Assembly (NCBI RefSeq): GCF_022539505.1
Contig: NC_061510.1
Coordinates: 401,990,249-402,054,248 of the forward strand
Direction: 5' to 3'
DNA length: 64,000 bases
Origin: Lolium rigidum
Lineage: Eukaryota > Streptophyta > Magnoliopsida > Poales > Poaceae
Shown here: positions 1 to 11,054 of the stretch, one piece after another
Layout: every line of letters begins with the position of its first letter
Position numbering within the stretch: the stretch's first letter is position 1
The notes under the pieces: model-generated
The model's database searches: none
What the model was told of the DNA's origin: nothing
Seen by the model: only the letters and a program-made list of their open reading frames with translations
Position numbers and translations under genes: made by a program

Positions 1-372
1 AAGCCTTCGTGGTGTTCGGGAGACCTTTGTACTAGCCCACATCTCTCCAACGTAACGCACCTCACTTCATCTGGGGGAACACGGGATTACATATTCGTCT
101 CCGGCCGCGTGCCTCAGTTATCTCTATACCTAAGTTTACTTTTCCTTGTGATAGACATCGTGCTTGAAGTACTTATATCTTGCTATCACTTGTGTGTCAT
201 ATATCTTGTGCCTATCTTGCTTAGCTTGAGTTGTTGTTGCACTTAGTTGATCATAGCATATTTATGTTTTGTGCTTGTAAAATAAACATTAGTTTAATTT
301 CACATTCTTACAAGACAAATCCATAATAGTTTTTTAAAAAACCTATTCACACCCCACCTCTAGGCGACATCT
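1..372 (-). mobile_element. LTR-retrotransposon-related fragment at window edge
   Basis: Read on the minus strand, the piece opens near 372 with a stretch (AGATGTCGCCTAGAGG, then GTGAATAGG) that recurs in the opposite orientation at about 55873-56330. Both copies then share an A/T-rich stretch and a phrase about aggregation of CAAG, TATATGAC and TTGAAGCAC motifs. The fragment runs off the left window edge and truncates the Copia LTR that begins beside it. The family is not identified; it is a repetitive element by virtue of its second diverged copy in the window. Confidence 0.5.
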
Positions 373-384
373 CGTCATTTAAAA

Positions 385-1127
385 AGTTTGGACATCATAA
401 GAACTGTTTGGAGAATCGCCAGAATAGTCTCGGGATATCAGAATAATTTAAGGGGTTGAATGTTGATGTTTTTTATTTAAAATAATTGATAAATATTAAG
501 TAAAAGAATTTAAAATGTTTATTATTTTATGGGAGAAAAATCCCTTCATTTTTTAGTGGAGTTTTATATCAATTATGGACTTTTTGAGTGGGTGAGTGGA
601 GTGTCCACCACATAATGAGGCAAGAGGTGGGGTCACCCTGTAGGGGCCGGTGCCCCCATTGGGTTGTTGCCCCCTCCTCCTATATAAGGATGTGTGGAAC
701 ACATATTTCTTGCTTGCTCATATCTTGACCCTTTGGTTGGTATCTTCTTCCCCTTCCCGTTGTTCCACCATACGAACCAATGCTCAGGAGAAGCCCTGCT
801 CAAATAGTGCTATTGCAGTGTCCCCATGGATCCTCTACTTCCGCTCTACTTCCGCTGCCCGACTGGAACGAGGGATCAGAGGTCATCATCAAGCCATACA
901 TGTGATCGAGTACGGAAGTGCTTCCCATTTGTAGCGCTTGTCTTCTTCACGATCTTGAGATTGACAAGTGATCGTCTACATCACCCACGAGAACCGTTCT
1001 CGTTAACGCTTTGTGTCTTCAAGGGTAAGTTAATCTTAATCACGGTTTATCCGTTACTTGCATCTCCTAGATATGATCTTGATGAATTTGGGGTTGCCAA
1101 CTGCAGGATTTTTTTTTCTATGCAACA
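385..1127 (+). mobile_element. 3' part of a truncated Copia-type LTR
   Basis: The sequence matches the inner half of the longer LTR at 53774-55377 in the right arm, in inverted orientation. It contains the same CCCTATATAAGG-like promoter region near 680-690 and ends with the same TTTTCTATGCAACA border followed by AACCCATTAA. The 5' half is missing because the fragment at 1-372 abuts it. Short open frames here (for example 650-934 and 826-1137) lie in the LTR and are not taken as genes. Confidence 0.6.
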
Positions 1128-3480
1128 AACCCATTAAAAGAGGCACTCATGAGAAAATTGCTTCACGATGGAGTCTTAGGAAGGGAATCACTATAGAAGG
1201 AGAGAAGCTCGAGATGAACAAGAAGATGGTATGGTTGTTACACTATCCAACCCTTGTATCAGTTAATTGGTTCCAATCACTTCCCTTTTCACATGAGATT
1301 TTCACATGCTTTCTAATATTTTCTTTCCTCACCGGGTGAGCATGCCCACTTTTATTTATTGTGTATCTTGTTCCGAAGTAAACCGATTTCATTTTATTTC
1401 CAAAATTTTATAATAAAAATTAGTGGCATATCAAATTTAAAAAGGTATGAAAAAATCCGATCATCGTAACTAAAGACAAAAAAATCCGCTTCTAGAATTT
1501 GGTATCATGTGGCATTTTTTTCAATGAGCGTCTTAGACATTATATGGCAATGTTAATGTTACTCAACTGTGAACATTGTTTGTTGGTAAAATAGTTTCGA
1601 TGTGTAAAAACACTATCGCTTATATGTTCCAACATGCACAATTGTTTTCCACTTAAGTCATGCAAACATAGTCAAATCATTTAGTAAGTCCACCTATTAT
1701 CTTCTTTTATATGAGAAAACATTGTATTAGAAAATATACTGGTGAACAAAATGTAGGGCTGAACATATTTACTAAGATAATGTTGAAATGTTTAGCAACA
1801 AAAAGGGAGACCAAAAAAGAAAGAAAAAGGGAAAAATGGAAAAGGAAAATGAAATGGGTTGTCATGGAGACATCAGAGGATAGGAAAAATTGGAAAAGGA
1901 AAAGGAAATTGGAAGGCATGTGGAGAGGCACTCACGGGAAGTTGCCTCATGAATAGATCTCGAGAAGGACATCGGTTTAGTTTTAGCAGGGAGAAAATCT
2001 CATGGAGGAACGATTTATCCAAATCACTTTTGGGGGATTTGACATGCTTTCTAATATTTTGTTCTTTTCTTCCCTCGCAAGGTTAGTGAGGCTATATTTT
2101 CATTTTTTTATCCTAAATAAATTCTTTTATTTTAAAAAAACAAAAAATACTTTTTAGTTTAAAAATCAAGTTTAACAAAAATATATAAAAATAATCCGAA
2201 CATCATAAAAAGAGATAATTTTTGTGTCATGGCTCATGGTGTTTGTTCCTCCCAGTGGAATATCTTGAAGGTTGCCGATGGGTGGCGTGGGGGCTACTGG
2301 CTCGGTTTCAATAAAGGATGCGGTCACAGGGTCCTCTCAAGCCAAGACGAAGATCTGTTTGATGCCTATCTTCATTAATCTGGACGGAGTGTCGAGTTCC
2401 GGAATGCTCTGTCGGCGAACTCCATTGTGTGACTCATGTGTGAAGATTGCATGATCGGATGAAATTCACGGGCGTAACCGTGTTTTTTTGCTGTTTGGTT
2501 TCAGAGGGAGCGATGTGAATATCTGCAGATTTTTCCATCATGGGATATATATTTAGTACTATGGCGAAGTCTGTGGCAGAGAATGGCATGGACGCCATGA
2601 TTTTAGGATTAGTAATAGTGGTTCGAGTCCTGGTGGTGCTGATGAATTGGCTTGGTGATTCATAAATTGGAGCAGCGACATTGATAAGTGGGGGTGATAA
2701 CACAAGAGAAGTTTAAATTCTAAATTTTAGGGCGAAAATCTAAGATCTAACCTTAATTGGTTGTGCGTGACAATGGCCTTCTTGAAAGCATTATTTTTGA
2801 GAGCGTGACAATGGCCTTCTTGAAAGCATTATCTATGATTAGGGCGACAACATTGCTTGTGCAATGTTCCCCTCTTGGATGTGGTTTTGGAGATAATGAA
2901 TCTCTGGTATTGTCTTAGTGGTGTCTGATATGCTGCTACAAGGAATAATTAACTATGGCGGGACTTTTTTTTATAATTATTCTTTCTTTTTTGACTGCGT
3001 GCATCCATATTACCATTAGTGCACTGTCTGTAGTTGGTATCTTCGTGATATTAATATATTTCCGTTATCGGAAATTATGTCAAAAATAATGTTATTCAAT
3101 CATGCTAAAATAATTTCTATGTGTATCAATATTTTTTATCTTATATGTTTCAACATTCGTGAGAAATGTTCAAATAAACCAGGCCAGGATAGTCAAATCA
3201 TTAAGTAGTCAGCTTATTATATTCTTTTACATGGTACGATATTACATTACAAAAAACTACTAGTGAACAAACAGTATCGCTGAAAATATATTTGCTAACA
3301 TAATGTTGAGACATATATATCGATGCAACATAAAAATTAGAAAAAATATATGTACGAACAATAAAGGTGATAAAAAAAGTAAAGAAAAGAAATAAAACAA
3401 AGAGAAAATGAAACAAAAGGAGAAATGTAGTCGAAAAAAGGAACGGAAATTATTTTTGCTCCCCTTATTCCTCGGAGAGA
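1128..3480. other. Left-arm non-coding stretch, no gene seen
   Basis: The stretch is A/T-rich and is paired with about 51300-53770 in the right arm. No open frame carries recognisable motifs. A short imperfect direct duplication (about 35 bp, containing GTGACAATGGCCTTCTTGAA) occurs at about 2766-2835. The segment around 2259-2460 also pairs with the right arm but has no readable product. Confidence 0.5.
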
Positions 3481-3577
3481 GCGGCAAAGTGAAACCCCAA
3501 GGCATTCGGCGGCGTCTCGGAGGGGTGCTCCTGCTGCCGTGGTCGGAGCTCGAGGCGGCGAGATCTCTCGCCGTGTT

Positions 3578-3816
3578 CCTCGTCGGCGCCAGCAACTCGG
3601 CGGCTACAGCCTCCTCCCCACCGTCTTCGTCGGCACCAACTCGGCGGCTACAACCTCCGCCCCCATCGCTTCGTCGGCGCCAGCAACTCGGCGGCTACAG
3701 CTTCCGCCCCCACCGTCTTCGGCGGCTCCAGCTTCCTCCCCCACCGTCTTCGTCGACACCAACTCGGCGGCTACAGCCTACGCCCCACCGTCTTCGTCGG
3801 CACCGACTCGGCGGAG
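3578..3816 (+). repeat. GC-rich minisatellite at the 5' side of gene 1
   Basis: About five imperfect units of 31-48 bp, each built from CGTCGGCACC, AACTCGGCGGCTACAG and CTCCGCCCCACCGTCTT, are arranged head to tail. The same array occurs in the right arm at about 50900-51150. The region is much richer in G+C than its surroundings and lies 0.7 kb upstream of the first recognised coding exon of gene 1. It ends at CGGAGGTGAG, which would serve as a splice donor. It may therefore be a transcribed leader exon of gene 1, but this is inference. Confidence 0.7.
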
Positions 3817-4481
3817 GTGAGACCGCGACCTCTCCTGGCACCGTCGTCGTCGTCGCCTTCTGAAGGTGGCCCATGGTTCGCGAATACTTGTGCTTGCTAA
3901 GATTCGTACTTGGTTGTTGTTCGTATCTGGGAGGGCTAGCAATCTGAAGCGATTGGTGCGATTTGGAGTTCAATTGGTTAGCCAGGATGCCTGAGTTCTG
4001 TTGATTTCGAATAGACTTTCTAGCAATCTGTTACCGTTCTTCGAGTATGGTAGATCATTTGCGGATTTGGGCATTTTATTCGACGGTAGTAATCGTCTCA
4101 GTTCACAAAATCGTCGAATCGCTTTTGGGCCAGACCAGCCGAGATTGGGGAAACGCTGGCTCCCAGGCCAGCATCATCCCTGATTTGAACAAACCTGTAC
4201 GCACTATGTTTTAGGCCTGTAGCACCCAGATCCTTGTTGCACATGATTACGTCACGATGGGAACATCAGCACAGCACATTGCACAAGCTGCATTGATTGA
4301 TGACTAACATTGGGACTACACCTAGGATTTGGAGCTGATGTGTTTGAATATAATTATTGTTCAGATGACAATTGTAGATGTATTCTGTTTTGTTTAACTT
4401 TTATTTGTATTGATTTGTGCTTTATACCATGAACTACAGTCTATTAAACACTAATGGATGTTTACCCTTTTGTGGTAATAG

Positions 4482-6027
4482 ATGCAGGAAATACGAGACA
4501 TGGAGCTTTTGTTAAGTGCATCGACTCTGTTTGCTGGAGGCACAGCTTCACGGTCCCTTGATGTCTCGAAGGCCATGCTCCCCATTAGCGCTTCTCACAT
4601 GGCACACATGGCGAATGAGCTAGGGAATGCTGGGGACAACAAGGGCATCAGCAGCGTAGAATTGCTCAATGCTGCTGAAGAGCTCACACGGGCAGATGGC
4701 ACTAGAAGAGCTGAGGCTGTCTCTGGTCTGATCCAAGCATGTGTCGCCTTTGCACATGATGCAGTTAACGAGGGACATGACGATCTCATGCACAGCGCGA
4801 TTGACTTGGCACTCGCTGGACGCTGTTTCTTGCGAGTGGCAGCATTCGGAAGCACAGAGGGGCCAGTAGCTGTCCAGCCCAACCACAAGCCTGAGGAGCA
4901 GATAACAGGAGTTGGACATGCAGCCTGGTGGGCCAGGAAAACAAGAGTAGGTGACTTAGAGGAATATTTGCTGCAGAAAACTTCCCCAACCAGCAGTACA
5001 TCAGTAGCTGCTTCAAAGCAGAGTAAGGTATGACCGTAAATTTGTGTGTTGACTGAATGGTTTCTAGTCATTGTTATGTTGAGTTGGATATATATGCTTG
5101 ATGGAACCCCTTATGATTAGTGATTTAATTGTGCTAGCAGAACTTGATTTGCTGCATTAGCCGACACTACTTACTTCACTTGCATGAAGTAGTATAGTAT
5201 TTGGTGGTACCTAGAAAATCACAAGACTAATTTGTGCTAACATTTGAAGCTGGCATCAACTTATCACTATATGTGCATGCACACGCACACTCACACAGAC
5301 ATGCACATGTACACCATGGCATGTATGTGTATGTTAAGGTACAATCAAGTGGCTTCTCCATTTAGATTACCCTAATGAACAGTTGCGGGCCTAGCTTATC
5401 TAGTTACAACTTTTGAACGATATTTTCACTGGATGTAGGGAAGCCAGTCAGATAACTGGGCAGGGATTCATTTGTTCTGCTTGGGTGGATCACTTTCACT
5501 GCTTCCCTACCTCAGAAAGGATGGTTTGCTGACGGATAAGGAGTTCTCAGATGACTACAGATGGGGGGTTAGCTTCTTGTTGATGCTGTGGTGGTGTCTG
5601 GTGTCGTTTGGTGTCACCTGCAGCTTGTTTGGACGCTCTTCCTTTGAGTTGCAGTATGCCCGTTTCTCCAGTTACCTCGGAATGTTTGGTAGGCATTGCT
5701 GATTCACTTACTTTATTTCTGTTATCTGGTTTTTGAAGATGGGGTTTATATGTACACGTATCTTTGTCATGATGTTTTCAAACATTGTGTCATAGGTATC
5801 AGTGCTCTTGTGATGATGTTTTTACACTGGGCGCTTGCAATTGATTCCATGAGACTATTCTACTATGTTTTGGCTGGCGCTGCAGTAATCTTTCTAGTCC
5901 ATTTGATCTGGGTATAAATCTAACTCTTTCTTCTTTCTTATATGCTTTTCTTATTCTGAGTTTGTACAAAATAATGATAACTCGCATGTACATTACCTTG
6001 CAGTGCTCCTGTCAAAGAGAAAAGTGA
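4482..6027 (+). CDS. Gene 1: predicted four-segment membrane protein, four exons
   Basis: Function is not recognised. The exons are 4482-5027, 5439-5688, 5796-5911 and 6004-6027, joined by GT-AG borders (AAG/GTATGA, GTAG/GGAAGC, TTTG/GTAGGC, ATAG/GTATCA, TGG/GTATAA, GCAG/TGCTCC) and together giving 311 residues in one frame. The N-terminal 180 residues look soluble and helical, with a conserved-looking stretch around LPISASHM and an Ala/Asp-rich segment. Four hydrophobic segments follow at about 190-207, 225-246, 266-282 and 285-304. The tail CSCQREK is cysteine-rich and polar. The start is taken at the ATG placed directly after the acceptor at 4481; an upstream exon could add residues, since the GC-rich stretch at 3480-3820 resembles a leader exon with a donor near 3815. 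The second copy in the right arm keeps the same exon borders but is broken by a transposon. Gene 2 faces it downstream. Confidence 0.72.
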
Positions 6028-6789
6028 TATTGCTTTGGGAACAGCATCGAAGTTTTCGAGGAGCTAAATGCACATATTTTACAGGAGCGTAGTGTACATA
6101 TTGTCTGAGGAGCTGTTTGTCGAGTGAACTTGTCGTTCATCTGGAGAACATTCATGTCAGATTAGGCGAGTGTTTCCCCTGTTCATACATGTTTTGAGGT
6201 GGGATTATAATAGTGCGGTACATATTGCCATTGGATGCATTCGTTCAATCCCGTCAGGTTTTGGTGCTGCTTGATACCTGCACTGCACTCACTGGATCGA
6301 TATCTGGAGTTTTTTTTTTCCTCAACGGCATGTTGAATTGGTAGTATATGGATTTTGTTGATTTGCTGACAAAAGTTGGTCAGTACATGTTCTGCTTAGC
6401 TGGTTGTATCCGTTTCTACTAAATAGGGATCATTCTAAAGAATTTATAATTAGCTCATGTTCGCTCGTCTGCCACCTTGCATGAGGCAACCCGTGCCGCT
6501 AATCCACACGCGAGTTTGCCATCATGGCGCCTTCAGCATTCTAAAAGAGGAGAAGAGTTTTACTTCTGCACACGAGCTCATGTCAAAATAGTTTGAGCAA
6601 AATGAAAGAGAGTCGGCTGCCGTTGTGGTGACACAACAACGTTTTCCATGAATGCTGCAGTTTACGAATAAAAGGGCACTCAAGTTTATGATGGATGCCA
6701 AATCCACTGAGATTAGATAAATAGCCCAAAAGGTGTTCATATCGAATAAAACTTTCTCCTCACAAGAAGCCCAAGCGGAAATTCAATTC
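6028..6789. other. 3' flank of gene 1, no second gene seen
   Basis: This stretch pairs with about 46038-46796 in the right arm. It should contain the 3' untranslated region of gene 1, but no clear polyadenylation signal could be singled out. A short antisense open frame at 6522-6740 is present in both arms and shows no recognisable motif. Confidence 0.4.
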
Positions 6790-7143
6790 GGCTCTTGGAT
6801 GCATATGCTCCCTCCACCTAACAAACATATTTCTAATTGTTAAAATTTAACAAAAAATTTCGCATGTACATCTCGACAATCTACGTGTGTTCGTGTAGTT
6901 TCGTGAAAAACCTATATTTTTTGTGATCGATCTAAAAAATACAAAATAAGTCTCACAAAAAGCCTTCTTTTCATCACTAAATTTTGTCTTTTTTACAACT
7001 ACAAATTAATTTTTCTTGGAAAGACTTTGGTCGCACTTACATGTGAAGATGTACACATGAATTTTTCGTTTCAAATTTTTTGACATTTCAAAATATATCA
7101 AAATCGCAGTTCAAACTAAAGGGAGCATATGCACCCAGGAGCC
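6790..7143. mobile_element. 354 bp MITE-like inverted-repeat element
   Basis: The ends are inverted repeats of about 24 bp: GGCTCTTGGATGCATATG at 6790 and the complement of GGCTCCTGGGTGCATATG ending at 7143, both followed by CTCCCT. The interior is A/T-rich, has long-range self-complementarity (TGTACATCTTCACATG-type motifs) and has no coding frame. The same element is in the right arm at 45623-46037, so it predates the duplication. No convincing flanking target duplication was found, so its superfamily is left open. Confidence 0.7.
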
Positions 7144-8066
7144 AAAACATCACTCCCCATAATGAGGCTCTATAGAAAAAGATACCTAACATGGAGGAAG
7201 ATATTATGCAGAACTGAATACCGAATTGAGCACGCAGCTAGTACTCATCGGATCTTTGTCTCGTCATACCAATTTCTGGAACAAGCAGAGTAAAATGGAT
7301 GCTCAATGCACAAGACCAAAACACAACTACAATCATATTAGTGTGCTAAAACCTGGTTTCTAAAAAAAAAACTATAGCTCAAACGATCTATCCGATTGAC
7401 AATTTGTTTTCACCATTAGCTGTACATCTACGAGGACATCAAATCAATATCTCACTTAAGTATGTTTCAGTAAAAAAAATTGTTTCTTTTGTTATCGTAC
7501 ACCAAATAAATTTCCAACCAGTTCTATAACAAGTTATCATATGGTAGCTATCCTAATTAAATATTATGGAAAGTGATGTTATGGAGCAACTTTCATCTTC
7601 ACGAGGACAGTCTAATCACACGTATTCAAAATCCACCTATTTGTCACACTATACCAATATTTGAAAATGTCCATTTTATTATAAAAAGGATTCCCTATTT
7701 CCTTGGTCCTACAAAGGAACCCCTCTTTATATTACTTGAAAAAGGCATGAGAAAATTTTATGGTATATCTACTATCCGTGCAAAGGCAATATCTACGAAA
7801 ATATGAAGTTCGACAGTTCAAATGTTTATCAAAGCTATTGATATTATTTTGTACCATAAATCTTAAAAATGACCTAAATCACATGTGCACTTATCAAAAT
7901 GATCTCATATTTTTACCACAATATTCTTCCTCCCTAGTTACCTAAGTGAGCCCAGGAAAGAAAATCATCACTAACCAATGCTACACTACATACACTTGTA
8001 TGCCGAAATGTGTAAAACCACAAATCATATTTTCCACTGGAATTTTACCTGCCTATCCGTAGTCTA
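7144..8066. other. Left-arm intergenic stretch, no gene seen
   Basis: This A/T-rich sequence lies between the 3' sides of the two convergent genes. It pairs with about 44696-45622 in the right arm. Short frames at 7573-7806 and 7760-7945 recur in the right arm only because the arms are duplicates, and they lack codon-use bias or motifs. Confidence 0.4.
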
Positions 8067-8330
8067 TTGTCTTCAACTGCAAAAGGACCCGACATGCCAA
8101 AAGTCTTAGGCCAAGTGGTCAGCCTCGATGACCGCAACATGGTCTTGCATTGCCGAAACCATGCCAACCACGCAATGATCACGATGGATGATATGTCGGT
8201 CTATCCTAGACCCACATGGTTCGGATCACTACTAGAGAGGCCCCGGCGTACAAGTGTGCACGCGCTAGCCACCGACCAACAGGTTGGCAAGCTCTGCATC
8301 CGGCTACTACGTGAGGAGCCACACACATGA
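8067..8330 (+). CDS. Doubtful 87-residue open frame
   Basis: The frame starts MSSTAKGPDM and has an uninterrupted counterpart at 44432-44695 on the minus strand of the right arm, with three or four substitutions and no indels. It has no recognisable domain, signal peptide or membrane segment. It lies between the convergent genes 1 and 2, close to the 3' end of gene 2. It may be a remnant exon or simply an open stretch kept by recent duplication, so the call is weak. Confidence 0.2.
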   Translation: MSSTAKGPDMPKVLGQVVSLDDRNMVLHCRNHANHAMITMDDMSVYPRPTWFGSLLERPRRTSVHALATDQQVGKLCIRLLREEPHT

Positions 8331-8677
8331 TATCCCTAAACCCTTGCCGAGCACCCTAGCACCGCGACAAGCTTGCTGGTGGGCTCCACCATCGCAGCTG
8401 TTGTCTTCCTCCTTCTAAGTCACGTACCATTTCATTTTAAACAGCCTGATAGACATCCCCACCTCTCGACCATTTTGGGAATGCACTAGCTTTTTTTTTT
8501 CACTGACTGGTGCCTCCCACCAAGCAGAAACAAAGAGGTTGCAAGATGCAAATTGTTTGCAATAAAGGAAGTACACTTTACTCATCAAGAATGGAAAAGT
8601 TCACTATATAATTATTCTTGTCTTGCTATATAAAATCAAACTACAAATATGCCTCCCCATGAAGTTGCTGGTATGCT

Positions 8678-9514
8678 CTAGGTGTAGGTTGCCTCATCTT
8701 CTCGTGTTACCATGTACATAAATGCAGTCGGAGCGAGAGAAATAAGTGAGCCCAATATCAAAGTAGAAATGTCTTGATAGTCAGGATCCTTGTATAAATA
8801 CCGCATAACGAAAAGCCAAACTAACATTACGATGCTCAGTGTACCCGTTAAACTCTGCAAGGGCATGTCAGAATTGTAAGCACTACGTTGTAAATGAAAA
8901 CTCTCGGTGATGTGCAGTGTGCTAGATCGGTTAGTTTATTTCTCAGATTATGCTTGAAATTGAAACAAATACATCTTCACAACACCTGATTAACTCGATC
9001 CACAACAAAGATAGTTTGCAAACAATATAATAATAAGATGATATCATATCAGTATGACTTCAATCTTTCGTTTATCATGGAATGCAAATAAATCTGGCCA
9101 TGTGGTTTGTTTAGAGTTTATTTCAAGAATTTAAGACTTGATTCAATAGCAAACGACCATGTGTCCAGTCATGGGCCGAAATCATGTCTTAATTGTTCAT
9201 GCTATATTCTTATAGCTGTTGAAAATTTATGTAAATACGTACGCTGTTGAAATCTCCTACTGTACGTGTCTCTTAGCAAGCTAAATCTTTGTTAAAAGAG
9301 TAATCATCTTAGTTCTCCAACTGCGAGATATGTACGAGCGGCAAGGAAGAAGGAACATTATTACCATCACGAAGATCCTCCCAAACCTCAAGCGGGCGGC
9401 GTCTTCTGCTTGCTGCTGTGGGTCGAAACCTTCCTCCATCCCGCGAACCTGGTCATCTCCATGAGAGGAGGGTACCGTGAAAACGAGGTGACCGACGACA
9501 ATCACCCGCACCAT
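8678..9514 (-). CDS. Gene 2: small two-exon protein with two membrane segments
   Basis: Function is not recognised. On the minus strand, exon 1 runs from 9514 (or from the internal ATG at 9439) to 9365 and ends ATG/GTAATA. Exon 2 runs from 8854, after a canonical TTGCAG acceptor, to the stop at 8678. The product is 108 residues, or 83 from the second ATG. The short-start form begins MEEGFDPQQQAEDAARLRFG, a polar N-terminus. Two hydrophobic segments follow, LSIVMLVWLFVMRYLY and ISTLILGSLISLAPTAFMYM, separated by a short KDPDYQD loop, then an acidic REDEATYT end. This suggests a hairpin membrane protein with both ends on the same side. The right-arm copy keeps every codon open with conservative changes (L/V, V/L), which supports a real gene. 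The promoter side touches an A/T-rich repeat at about 9640. Confidence 0.6.
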
Positions 9515-9639
9515 GGACGGAGTAGGGCGGGCGGCGGGCGGCGGCCGGGCAGCGACCAGCGAGGGTTTGAGATTTTGGTTTCGTCGTCTGCAGGGGAAAG
9601 GTATTGATGTCTGGGCCAAAGCCATGGGCTTTTGAGAAC

Positions 9640-10088
9640 GGCCCTGTGCCGCCAGCGGCCCCTAGCGCGTAGTCGGAGCACGCCAGCCTGTACGGTTTTC
9701 TCTTTGGTTTCCGGTTTTTTCGGGCTTTCTCAAGTTTTTCGGTTCTTTTCAGTTTTTTCTGGTTTTGCTGATTTCGAAATTTTTTTAAATTAGTTTTTTG
9801 TTCTGATTCAAAAATGTTCACATTATAAAAATTTCAACTCTGAAATTATTCAAATCTGAAATTTGTTCGATTTTAAAATTCATTGTTTTCAAATTGTTCG
9901 GTTTTGAATTTGTTCAATTTTAAATTTTGTTTCGTTTAGAATTTTGTTCGAATTTAGAATCTAAACTAAATGGACGAAAAGAAAGGAAAAAATAGTAGGT
10001 TTATCGGGTCACGTTTGGAGCGGCCCGAAAGGAAGAATCATAAGCGGAGCAACCCTTGGCTCCCGCTAAATGCAGTGGATAGGCGCTC
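9640..10088. repeat. AT-rich GTTC/GAAC-periodic repeat beside gene 2
   Basis: The stretch has short G+C-rich ends (a GGGGCCGC-type motif near 9655 and GGAGCGGCCC near 10016) around a core of reiterated AAATTGTTC and TTTGAA words. It resembles the neighbouring Mutator-like element in base pattern but has different ends. Its pair in the right arm is about 42571-43020. No coding capacity is seen. Confidence 0.5.
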
Positions 10089-10098
10089 CCGTGTGTGC

Positions 10099-10781
10099 GG
10101 GTGATGTTGTACACCGACCAGTGCGGTGCTCGCACAACACCGCACACCCCTACAGGCGTGAGGTGGCTTGCTGGGCCGCGGCCCAACAGCATCAGGTAAC
10201 TGATTTTCCTTTTGGTTTTTTTCTCCATTTATATTTTTTTGCAGAATGTGAATACTTTTGGAAAATAAAAATTCCAAATTCTGAACATTTTTAACTTGTA
10301 ACAATTTTTGAAACTGAATGTTTTTCAAAATTTGAACAATTTTGTAAATGATTTTTTAACTAATTTCAAAATTTGTTCGAAATTTAAATTTGTTCAAAAT
10401 TCAAAATTCGTTCAAGATTAAAAATTTGTTCAAATTTTAAAAATTGTTCAAAATTTAAAATTTTGTTCTAATTTCAAAATTCGTTCAAGATTAAAAATTT
10501 GTTCAAATTGCAAAATTCGTTCAAATATAAATTTATAAAATTTCAAAATTCGTTCAAGATTATAAATTTGTTCAAATTATAAAATTTGTTAAAATTTAAT
10601 AATTTTCGAAACGAAAAAAGAACAAAAGAAAAATAAAACAGAAAATAAAAACAGGAAAATGAAACAGAAAAAGGAGAAACAAAAATGAAAAGAAAAAACG
10701 TAAAAAAGAGGAAGCTCGCTCCTAACTGGGCCGGCCCGTACCGCTCGCGTACGCACCGGCCTAGTCGGTGTATAGGGTTTA
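10099..10781. mobile_element. Mutator-like non-autonomous AT-rich element (left-arm copy)
   Basis: The element is flanked by 10 bp direct repeats CCGTGTGTGC at 10089-10098 and 10782-10791. Its ends carry the inverted motif TACACCGAC followed by a short G+C palindrome. Inside are palindromes GGGCCGCGGCCCA (near 10173) and GGGCCGGCCC (near 10730). The core is a long run of (A)TTTGTTCAAA words with about 18-20 bp spacing, bordered by a purine-rich stretch. It has no transposase frame. The 10 bp duplication fits Mutator-type insertion. The inverted counterpart is 41882-42560. Confidence 0.7.
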
Positions 10782-11054
10782 CCGTGTGTGCCACGTGCAT
10801 TCTGCAATCATGGTGACAACTGCAAATGTCGTGCAAACAAAGTCACATATAGACCACCGTCTCATGCTTCGAACACGGAAAACCAATGTTGTTGCGGTTT
10901 GACACATCAATGACTCCTTATCAGCAAGGTGATTACGCTGCAGCATGTATATGTTATAGGAAAACTTCAGTTGAGCGCGCTAGTAAAAAAATTGTTATTA
11001 GCAGCATGAAAATACACTATTAGTAGCGCACGACCACATGGTGCAGCTCATATC

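Larger units (their letters stand above)
385..11054 (+). repeat. Left arm of a large inverted duplication
   Basis: This stretch is the reverse complement of about 41609-54495. Corresponding positions near the inner border sum to about 52660 (for example 11054 with 41609, 10836 with 41827, 9625 with 43035), which shows long collinear pairing. The sum rises outward as insertions accumulate in the right arm. The arm carries gene 1 and gene 2 in convergent orientation plus old transposon pieces. Exons differ between arms by only a few residues. The inner border at 11054 is set by the Copia insertion at 41608 in the other arm, so homology may originally have extended further inward. Confidence 0.9.

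Noticed and set aside
650..1339. Open frames of about 90-100 codons on the plus strand
   Set aside because: They lie inside the truncated Copia LTR and its flank; the mirror stretch at 53538-54237 shows the same by duplication only.
3408..3863. 151-codon frame rich in Ser/Pro/Arg
   Set aside because: Its length comes from the GC-rich minisatellite; overlapping frames on both strands are equally open and unit lengths break the frame.
5276..5330. CACA/CATG dinucleotide-rich run in an intron of gene 1
   Set aside because: It is a short, imperfect microsatellite that is present in both arms, with no evidence of function.
11022..11040. CACTATTAGTAGCGCAC as the left tip of a CACTA element ending at 12619
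   Set aside because: It is shared by both arms, its flanking 3 bp do not match GTG, and its subterminal words differ from those at 12280-12600.
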